Source of the DNA: Ferrovibrio sp046297595
GTDB taxonomy: Bacteria; Pseudomonadota; Alphaproteobacteria; Ferrovibrionales; Ferrovibrionaceae
Assembly (NCBI RefSeq): GCF_046297595.1
Contig: NZ_JBKBHT010000008.1
Span: 1 to 64,000 of the forward strand
Direction of reading: 5' to 3'
DNA length: 64,000 nucleotides
The notes beneath the pieces are model-generated. The model had not been told where the DNA came from, did no database searches, and saw nothing but the letters and a program-made list of their open reading frames with translations. How positions within the stretch are numbered: the stretch's first letter is position 1; each line of letters begins with the position of its first letter. A program made the position numbers and the translations under genes. Shown here in pieces: positions 58,161 through 64,000 of the stretch.

Positions 58161-59078
58161 TTATTTTCTCGCCGTCAGCCCGAGCAGGATGCCGGCCAGC
58201 AACACGATCACGCCAACGATCTCGCTGCGCGTCGGCCTTTCGCGGAACACCAGATACGACATCAGGAAAGTGAAGACCATTTCGGTCATTCCCAGCATGC
58301 GCACATAGGCCGCCACCTGTAGGGCCATGGCGGTGAACCAGCCGGCCGAGCCTGCCGCCGAGGCCATGCCGACGATCAGGCCGGGCCGCCAGGCCGCCGC
58401 CACGCGGCGCAGTTCACCTGGCTCGCGCAGCAGCAGATAGGCCATCATCAACGCGATCTGCAGCACGATGGCATGCACCAGCGTTGTCGCCGCGGCCAGC
58501 GGCAGGAAGGCTTCCTCCAGCGACAGCGAGGCGGCGCGGAAGCCTATGGCGGAAATGGCGAACAATGCGCCCGAGCCGATGCCGACCAGCGCCGAGCGCT
58601 CGGTCCAGCCCAGCAGGAAGGCGCGCGTGGGATTGTCGCTGCCCTTCAGCGAGATCAGCAGCACGCCCAACGTGCCGATCACGATGGCGGCCACGCCGCC
58701 GGCGCTCACCGGCTCGGCCAGGATCACCATGCCGAAGGCCGCGGCCTGCAGGGCCTCGGTCTTGGAATAGGCCGTCGCCACCACGAAGTTGCGCATGGAC
58801 AATGCCAGGATCAGCAGGTTGGTGGCCAGAATCTGCGCCACCGCGCCCATGGCGGTCCACAGATAGAAGTCGCCATGGCCCGCCGGCATCGGCTTGCCGG
58901 TTGCCCAGATGGTGGCGCCCAGATACGCAACCGCCAGCGGCAACCCGTAGGCGAAGCGGGTGAAGCTGGCGCCGTTGGTGCTCAGGCGGCCTTTCAACTG
59001 CTTCTGCAGGCCTGTGCGGATGGTCTGGCAGAAGGCGGCCCAGATAGTGATCGGTATCCATGCCCATTCCATGGGCAT
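58161..59078 (-). CDS. DMT-superfamily (EamA-type) transporter
   Basis: The 305-residue protein has ten hydrophobic segments in two repeats: FYLWTAMGAVAQILATNLLI and SKTEALQAAAFGMVILAEPV in the first, RMLGMTEMVFTFLMSYLVFR and IVGVIVLLAGILLGLTARK at the end of the second. EamA members export metabolites. I chose ATG 59078 (MPMEWAWIP); 59072 is equally possible. The longer frame to 59159 crosses a TGCCGCA site and is not supported. It is divergent from the periplasmic binding protein. Confidence 0.82.
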   Translation of the reverse strand: MPMEWAWIPITIWAAFCQTIRTGLQKQLKGRLSTNGASFTRFAYGLPLAVAYLGATIWATGKPMPAGHGDFYLWTAMGAVAQILATNLLILALSMRNFVVATAYSKTEALQAAAFGMVILAEPVSAGGVAAIVIGTLGVLLISLKGSDNPTRAFLLGWTERSALVGIGSGALFAISAIGFRAASLSLEEAFLPLAAATTLVHAIVLQIALMMAYLLLREPGELRRVAAAWRPGLIVGMASAAGSAGWFTAMALQVAAYVRMLGMTEMVFTFLMSYLVFRERPTRSEIVGVIVLLAGILLGLTARK

Positions 59079-59224
59079 CAGGGGTAACGGCTGGCCATGA
59101 GCCTGGCAAATGAGAAGCGCTGCCTGCCATGTTGAAAACATTTTGCCGCATACCGGCATTTGCTGGCATGCTGCGATGCAACCCGACAGGATCCCCAGGC
59201 TGTCGGGTCAATCGCGGAGTCGCC

Positions 59225-59938
59225 ATGCGCGGTTTCATGCTCGTGCTTGCCTTGCTGCTGCTGTCTTTGCCGGCAGTGGCCGAGCCATGGCGCATCGTCT
59301 GCGACGAGAATTTCCCGCCCTACAATTTCGTCGAACAGGGCCGGGTGGCCGGGCTGGATGCCGAGATTATCGAGGCGCTGGTGCGCCGCGCCGGCGGCGT
59401 GCCCCAGATCGAGCCGCAGCCCTGGGTGCGGGTCCAGGACATGCTGGAGCGCGGCGAGGTGGATGCGGCCTTTCAGTTCGTCGGACGTGCCGACCGTTTC
59501 GAGAAATATTTCATGGTCGGTCCGTTCCGTGCCGGCCAGACCGTGTTCGCCACGCGCCCCGATCATCGCATCCAGTGGAAGACCCTGGCCGATCTGCGCG
59601 GCTATCGCATCGGCACGATCCGGGGCTATACCTACGGCACCGCCTTCGACAACGATGCCAGCCTCGCCAGGGAAGCGGCGGCCGGCGATTACAGCCAGCT
59701 CGTGCGCATGCTGGCAGCCCAGCGCGTCGACGTGATCATCGGCGACCGCGAGGCGCTTAGTTATTTCGCCCGCCGCGAAATGCTGCGGCTGGATATCATC
59801 AGCCCGCCGCTGGCTGAGGTGCCACGTTATATCGCCGTGCCGAAAACCAGGCCCGACCGTGCCGAGCGGCTGACTGGCGCGCTGGCTTCCCTGCGGCGCG
59901 ACGGCACGCTGATGGCGATACTCCGTCGCTGGGAATGA
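59225..59938 (+). CDS. Periplasmic solute-binding protein (amino acid ABC receptor family 3)
   Basis: The 237-residue protein has a signal peptide MRGFMLVLALLLLSLPAVAE and the family-3 receptor fold: CDENFPPYNFVEQGRVAGLD, DAEIIEALVRRAGG, FQFVGRADRFEKYFMVGPF, then LRGYRIGTIRGYTYGTAF and VDVIIGDREALSYFARRE. There is no ABC permease or ATPase gene nearby, so it is an orphan receptor or works with a transporter elsewhere or with a sensor. The ATG at 59225 is favoured because it begins the signal peptide. Confidence 0.82.
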   Translation: MRGFMLVLALLLLSLPAVAEPWRIVCDENFPPYNFVEQGRVAGLDAEIIEALVRRAGGVPQIEPQPWVRVQDMLERGEVDAAFQFVGRADRFEKYFMVGPFRAGQTVFATRPDHRIQWKTLADLRGYRIGTIRGYTYGTAFDNDASLAREAAAGDYSQLVRMLAAQRVDVIIGDREALSYFARREMLRLDIISPPLAEVPRYIAVPKTRPDRAERLTGALASLRRDGTLMAILRRWE

Positions 59939-60071
59939 TATCAAACGTGTCGCCAATGGGTGCCGGACTGGCCCAGACCGGATTGCTAAGGTACTGGAAT
60001 TCCTGCAATGCCCTTGGATTTTCTGCTGGCCGGGGCTTGTTTCGGGCCTCGGGCGCGGGCTACCAAGGCGC

Positions 60072-60722
60072 ATGACGACTTCTGTGGTGATCGCCGTGGA
60101 TGGCCCGGTCGCCGCCGGGAAAGGTACCTTGGCCCGCCGGCTGGCCGAGCATTTCGGTTATGCCTATCTCGATACCGGCGCGCTCTATCGCGCCGTGGGC
60201 TCGCGGGTTCTGCGCCAGGATGGCGACCCGGCCGATCCGGACATTGCCACCAAAGCCGCGGAATCGCTGGATGAATCCGACCGTGCTGCGACCGATCTGC
60301 GGTCCGAGGCGGTGGGGCTGGCAGCCTCCAAAGTCGCGGCCATCCCGGGCGTGCGGGCGGCCCTGCTGGACTTCCAGCGCCGGTTCGCCCACCAGCCGCC
60401 GGGCGGCAAGGCCGGCGCCGTGCTGGACGGCCGCGATATCGGCACTGTGGTCTGCCCCGATGCGCCGGTGAAACTGTTCGTCACTGCTCGCGACGAGGTG
60501 AGGGCCGAGCGGCGCTATAAGGAACTGATGGATAAGGGCGAAAATGTCAGTTTTGAGCGAGTTCTGGCCGATCTGCGCCAGCGCGACGCCCAGGACCAGG
60601 CCCGCGCCGCCGCGCCATTGAAGCCCGCCGACGATGCCCACTTGCTGGATACCTCGGATTTGGCTATAGAAGCCGCCGTTGCTGCGGCTATTGAGGCCGT
60701 TACGGCAACCCTGAGGCGCTGA
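60072..60722 (+). CDS. cmk: Cytidylate kinase
   Basis: The 216-residue enzyme phosphorylates CMP/dCMP with ATP. The P-loop is VDGPVAAGKGTLARRLAEHF (residues 9-28), followed by GYAYLDTGALYRAVGSRVL (CMP-binding), AVLDGRDIGTVVCPDAPVKL and ARDEVRAERRYKELMDKG. The size is normal. It precedes rpsA by 131 bases, the common cmk-rpsA order. Confidence 0.95.
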   Translation: MTTSVVIAVDGPVAAGKGTLARRLAEHFGYAYLDTGALYRAVGSRVLRQDGDPADPDIATKAAESLDESDRAATDLRSEAVGLAASKVAAIPGVRAALLDFQRRFAHQPPGGKAGAVLDGRDIGTVVCPDAPVKLFVTARDEVRAERRYKELMDKGENVSFERVLADLRQRDAQDQARAAAPLKPADDAHLLDTSDLAIEAAVAAAIEAVTATLRR

Positions 60723-60853
60723 CGCCCGCTTCAGGCGGCCCACTCAACCCACCCGGTTCGCTCGCGTCGGCGCCGGATGCCTGCCCGCCCCGCGGTGGTG
60801 CTTTCAGATTTGCACCCCGGCAGGCCCAATATCAGGGGCATCTAGGAGAAAAT

Positions 60854-62581
60854 ATGGCTAAGCGTAGTGCCGCTCAGGCTGCGGAGACCTATTCCGCGGA
60901 TAACGAGAATTTTGCCGCCCTGCTCGAAGAGTCGTTCACCAGTTCCTCCGCCATGGAAGGTTCGGTGGTCAAGGGCATCGTGGTTGGCATCGAAAACGAT
61001 TTCGCCCTCATCGATGTGGGCCTGAAATGCGAGGGCCGCGTCCCTCTGAAGGAATTTGCCGGTCCGGGCCGCGCCGCCGAGATCAAGGCGGGCGACGTAG
61101 TCGAGGTGTTCCTCGACCGCATCGAGAATGCCATGGGCGAGGCCGTCATCAGCCGTGACAAGGCCCGCCGCGAAGAAGCCTGGGAGAAGCTGGAGCAGAG
61201 CTTCAACGCCAACCAGCGCGTCGAAGGCGTGATCTTCGGCAAGGTCAAGGGCGGTTTCACCGTCGACCTGTCGGGCGCCGTCGCCTTCCTGCCGGGCAGC
61301 CAGGTCGATGTGCGCCCGGTGCGCGACATCGGCCCGCTTATGGGCCAGCCCACCCCGTTCCAGATCCTCAAGATGGATCGCCGCCGCGGCAACATCGTCG
61401 TGTCGCGCCGCGCCGTGCTGGAAGAGAGCCGCGCCGAAGCCCGCAGCGAGCTGGTTTCCAACCTCAAGGAAGGCCAGATCCTCGACGGCGTGGTCAAGAA
61501 CATCACCGATTACGGTGCGTTCGTTGACCTAGGCGGTGTCGATGGCCTGCTGCATGTCACCGATATCGCCTGGCGTCGTGTGAACCATCCATCCGAGGTT
61601 CTGTCGATCGGCCAGACCGTGAAGGTGCAGGTCATTCGCGTGAACCCGGAAACCCAGCGCATCAGCCTGGGCATGAAGCAGCTCGAGGCCGATCCGTGGG
61701 AGGGCGTGAAGTCCAAGTACCCGGTCACCGCGCGCTTCATGGGCCGCGTCACCAACATCACCGACTACGGCGCCTTTGTGGAGCTGGAGCCGGGCGTCGA
61801 GGGTCTGGTGCACGTCTCGGAGATGAGCTGGACCAAGAAGAACGTCCATCCGGGCAAGATCGTCTCGACCTCGCAGGAAGTCGAAGTGATGGTGCTCGAG
61901 GTCGATCCGGCCAAGCGCCGCATCAGCCTGGGTCTGAAGCAGTGCATGTCCAATCCGTGGGATGCCTTCGCCGAGAAGCACCCGGTCGGCTCGACCATCG
62001 AGGGCGAGATCAAGAACATCACCGAATTCGGTCTGTTCATCGGTCTCGACGGCGGCGTCGACGGCATGGTGCACCTGTCCGATCTCGACTGGAACAAGCC
62101 GGGCGAGCAGGTCATCGCCGAGTACCAGAAGGGCCAGGTGGTGAAGGCGCAGGTTCTCGACATCGACGTCGAGAAGGAGCGCATCTCGCTCGGCATCAAG
62201 CAGCTCGGCAACGATCCCTTCCAGTCGCTCGGCGACCTGAAGAAGGGCGGCGTGGTCACCTGCACCGTGGCGGCCGTTGATCCGCGCGGCATCACCGTCA
62301 CCGTCGGCGACGGCGTGCAGGGCTACATCCGCAAGGCCGAACTGAGCCGCGACCGCGACGAGCAGCGTCCGGACCGCTTCTCGGTCGGCGACAAGCTGGA
62401 TGCCAAGATCGTCACCATCGACGGCAAGGCCCGCAAGCTGACCCTGTCGGTCAAGGCGCTGGAAATGGAAGAGGACCGCAAGGCGATGGAACAGTATGGC
62501 TCCACCGACTCGGGCGCCTCGCTGGGCGACATCCTGGGTGCCGCCATGCGCAAGAAGAAGGACGAGGACGCCGCCCAGTAA
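60854..62581 (+). CDS. rpsA: 30S ribosomal protein S1
   Basis: The 575-residue protein has six S1 OB-fold repeats, for example KGIVVGIENDFALIDVGLKC (repeat 1), VVKNITDYGAFVDLGGVDGL (repeat 3), GRVTNITDYGAFVELEPGVE (repeat 4) and GEIKNITEFGLFIGLDGGVD (repeat 5). S1 helps mRNA binding to the 30S subunit in translation initiation. The length fits alphaproteobacterial S1 (about 560-575). AGGAG lies before the ATG. A strong terminator follows 24 bases after the stop. Confidence 0.97.
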   Translation: MAKRSAAQAAETYSADNENFAALLEESFTSSSAMEGSVVKGIVVGIENDFALIDVGLKCEGRVPLKEFAGPGRAAEIKAGDVVEVFLDRIENAMGEAVISRDKARREEAWEKLEQSFNANQRVEGVIFGKVKGGFTVDLSGAVAFLPGSQVDVRPVRDIGPLMGQPTPFQILKMDRRRGNIVVSRRAVLEESRAEARSELVSNLKEGQILDGVVKNITDYGAFVDLGGVDGLLHVTDIAWRRVNHPSEVLSIGQTVKVQVIRVNPETQRISLGMKQLEADPWEGVKSKYPVTARFMGRVTNITDYGAFVELEPGVEGLVHVSEMSWTKKNVHPGKIVSTSQEVEVMVLEVDPAKRRISLGLKQCMSNPWDAFAEKHPVGSTIEGEIKNITEFGLFIGLDGGVDGMVHLSDLDWNKPGEQVIAEYQKGQVVKAQVLDIDVEKERISLGIKQLGNDPFQSLGDLKKGGVVTCTVAAVDPRGITVTVGDGVQGYIRKAELSRDRDEQRPDRFSVGDKLDAKIVTIDGKARKLTLSVKALEMEEDRKAMEQYGSTDSGASLGDILGAAMRKKKDEDAAQ

Positions 62582-62604
62582 GGCAGGCTTCCAAACCCAA
62601 GACA

Positions 62605-62642
62605 AAACCCCGGCGGAGCGATCCGCCGGGGTTTTTCTTTTT
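62605..62642 (+). terminator. Rho-independent terminator after rpsA
   Basis: CCCCGGCGGA (62608-62617) and TCCGCCGGGG (62622-62631) form a ten-pair stem with loop GCGA, followed by TTTTTCTTTTTT. Confidence 0.93.
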
Positions 62643-62716
62643 TGCCGGCATACGGCCTTATTGCCGTCCCCCGCCTGGTTGGCGGTATACTGGCGGCAGG
62701 TGGGCAGGGGGATGTC

Positions 62717-63379
62717 ATGGGGATTCGTTTCGTACTGGTCGTGCTTGCCGGCTGCCTGTTGTTGGCCGGCCCGTTGCAGGCCCAACAGAAGGCCGCCGCC
62801 GTGGTCGAGGATCTCTCGGCGCCCGTGGCCGGCATCGAGGTGTTCGATTTTCTCGAACCCGGCCGTGTCATCAAGCTGCCGGCGGGAACGCGCCTTGTCC
62901 TCGGCTATATGAATTCTTGCCTGCGCGAGACGATCACCGGCGGCACCGTCACCGTCGGTGCCGAGGCCTCCACGGTCAGCGGCGGCAAGCGGCAGGCCGA
63001 ACAGCTCAAATGCGCCACCAACCTGGCGCTGGGCAGCAGCCAGGCCGGTAAGAGCGGCGCCATGGTGTTCCGCCGCGGCCCCGGCACCGGCAAGACACCG
63101 GCCAACGTGCCCGAACCCAGCGTTACGCTGCTCTACACCGCGCCGGTCTTCGCGGTCGAGCAACCGGGCGAGCTCACCATCGAACGTCTCGACCAGCCTG
63201 AAACCGTCTTGCTCTACAAGGCCAGCGGTAAGCTATTCGATCTGGCCAAGATCGGCAAGCCGCTCTATGCCGGCGGCATCTATCGCGCCGTCCTGCACGG
63301 CAAAAGCACGATCTTCCGCATCGATCCGGGCGCCGCCGATGGCGGCGGCCCGTTGCTGCTGCGCCTCGTCCGTTTCTGA
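62717..63379 (+). CDS. Secreted FecR-like protein, function unknown
   Basis: The 220-residue protein starts MGIRFVLVVLAGCLLLAGPL, a signal peptide likely cleaved after LQA. The mature part has EVFDFLEPGRVIKLPAGTRL and LTIERLDQPETVLLYKASGK, a beta-rich pattern like FecR-type envelope proteins. Two Cys (SCLRET, KCATNL) may form a disulphide. GGGGGA precedes the ATG. It is directly upstream of a CHASE2 protein gene (7-base gap), a pairing often seen for FecR-domain proteins, so the two may act in one periplasmic sensing pathway (inference). Confidence 0.6.
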   Translation: MGIRFVLVVLAGCLLLAGPLQAQQKAAAVVEDLSAPVAGIEVFDFLEPGRVIKLPAGTRLVLGYMNSCLRETITGGTVTVGAEASTVSGGKRQAEQLKCATNLALGSSQAGKSGAMVFRRGPGTGKTPANVPEPSVTLLYTAPVFAVEQPGELTIERLDQPETVLLYKASGKLFDLAKIGKPLYAGGIYRAVLHGKSTIFRIDPGAADGGGPLLLRLVRF

Positions 63380-63385
63380 TCCGTC

Positions 63386-64000
63386 ATGACCCGGCCACGT
63401 CCGCGCGATCTGGCCGTCATCGCGGCGGCGGCACTGGGCGCCGCTGCCCTGCTAGCCAGCCCGGCCGGTATCTGGCTGCATGGGCCATCGCTCGACCTGG
63501 CCTATCCGCTGCGGCATCTGTTGTTCGGGCCGCAGGCTGCCCCGCAGCAAAGCCATGCCGTGGTGGTTGCCATCGACGAGGCGACCTATCGCACGCCGCC
63601 CTTCAGCGAAACGCCGCAGGCCGCCTGGCCACCCCTGCTGGCACCTGTGCTGAACGCGGTCGCCGCGGAGGCCGCCGTGGTCGGCTTCGACGTGGTCTAT
63701 TCCACCTCGCTTGATTCTCTTCAGCATGGCTTTGAACGCGACTTCCTGATTGCCCTGCGCAACGCAGCGCACGCCGGCCGACTGGTGCTGGGCAAGGTGC
63801 AGCATTCCCAGCAGCCGATCCTGCCGCATCGGGCCCAGCAGGTCGCCGTGGGCGGCGCCGGCAACATCCGAGCGCTGAATCTGTTCGAGGATCCCGACGG
63901 CATCATCCGCCGCGTGCCGCTGGATTTCGCCACCGCCGATGGCGGGCGGGAAACGAGCCTGGCCGCAGAACTCGCGCAGCGTCGCGCCGGTGTGCCGCTC
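63386..64000 (+). CDS. CHASE2-domain sensor protein, 5' part (truncated by window edge)
   Basis: The frame from ATG 63386 stays open to the window edge (205 codons). It starts MTRPRPRDLAVIAAAALGAA, with a hydrophobic N-terminal anchor, followed by a periplasmic CHASE2-like domain: DLAYPLRHLLFGP, VVVAIDEATYRTPPFSE, VVGFDVVYSTSLD, NIRALNLFEDPDGIIRRVPL. CHASE2 is a sensor fold usually fused to an adenylate cyclase, kinase or GGDEF domain, but the output domain lies beyond the window. It is seven bases after the secreted FecR-like gene. Confidence 0.8.
   Translation, partial: MTRPRPRDLAVIAAAALGAAALLASPAGIWLHGPSLDLAYPLRHLLFGPQAAPQQSHAVVVAIDEATYRTPPFSETPQAAWPPLLAPVLNAVAAEAAVVGFDVVYSTSLDSLQHGFERDFLIALRNAAHAGRLVLGKVQHSQQPILPHRAQQVAVGGAGNIRALNLFEDPDGIIRRVPLDFATADGGRETSLAAELAQRRAGVPL

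Noticed and set aside
59162..59180. A second sigma-54 site (TGGCATGCTGCGATGC)
   Set aside because: The GG to GC spacing is 11 bases rather than 10.
1..64000. CRISPR arrays, insertion sequences, integrases or attachment sites, including at tRNA-Ser
   Set aside because: No regularly spaced repeats, transposase-like or integrase-like frames were seen, and the tRNA 3' end is not duplicated in the sequence that follows it as far as I could see.

Overview
The window is GC-rich, densely coding chromosomal DNA from an alphaproteobacterium. The order rpmI-rplT-pheS-pheT, a type II lumazine synthase (RibH2) behind an FMN riboswitch, two TRAP transporters, a short-loop (cyanide-insensitive type) bd oxidase and a cmk-rpsA pair all fit that class. 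A Rhodospirillales-like member is my best guess, inferred from gene content only. I saw no rRNA, CRISPR array, insertion sequence or prophage.

Layout. 0-4.3 kb: translation genes (L35, L20, Phe-tRNA synthetase). 4.3-12.7 kb: a divergent carbamoyltransferase-like protein, a tartrate/D-malate dehydrogenase, a universal stress protein behind a perfect FNR/FixK-type box, a hotdog thioesterase, lepA, tRNA-Ser(GGA) and aspartate dehydrogenase. 12.8-18.1 kb: a collinear set of E1 alpha/beta 2-oxoacid dehydrogenase subunits, a complete TRAP transporter and a YciI-like protein. 18.1-29.2 kb: an accessory aromatic-catabolism zone with an AhpD-like protein, acyl-CoA ligase, a two-subunit ring-hydroxylating dioxygenase, an out-of-place low-GC glycosyltransferase, an IclR regulator, and then a Rieske oxygenase, glutamine-synthetase-like ligase and 2OG-Fe(II) oxygenase-like protein in series, followed by an Old Yellow Enzyme.

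29.2-38.5 kb: FMN riboswitch and ribH2, an aminotransferase, an unknown membrane protein with a DHA2 exporter, the bd oxidase genes with a DUF2474 small subunit, an RluA-type pseudouridine synthase, a lipoprotein and a GNAT acetyltransferase. 38.7-43.4 kb: a second TRAP transporter and a gamma-glutamyltransferase-like protein. 43.5-51.2 kb: a cluster built on a transglutaminase-DUF2126 protein, a circularly permuted ATP-grasp/alpha-E fusion and a second transglutaminase, a predicted but functionally uncharacterised peptide-ligase/peptidase type system. 51.2-51.5 kb: a gene-free stretch with a sigma-54-like promoter and a strong terminator, which may be a small RNA or an attenuated leader. 51.5-59.9 kb: GST, an unusual EF-G paralogue, TrxC, an SLC13 permease, an NCS2 purine permease, a DMT transporter and a periplasmic binding protein. 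60-64 kb: cmk, rpsA, a secreted FecR-like protein and the start of a CHASE2 protein cut by the window edge.

The most notable points are the possible sigma-54-driven RNA at 51.3 kb, the Rieske/GS-like/2OG-oxygenase operon with an adjacent PcaR-like operator, the ATP-grasp/transglutaminase cluster, the carbamoyltransferase homologue lacking its hallmark motifs, and a short motif (TGCCGCA) that recurs in intergenic regions.
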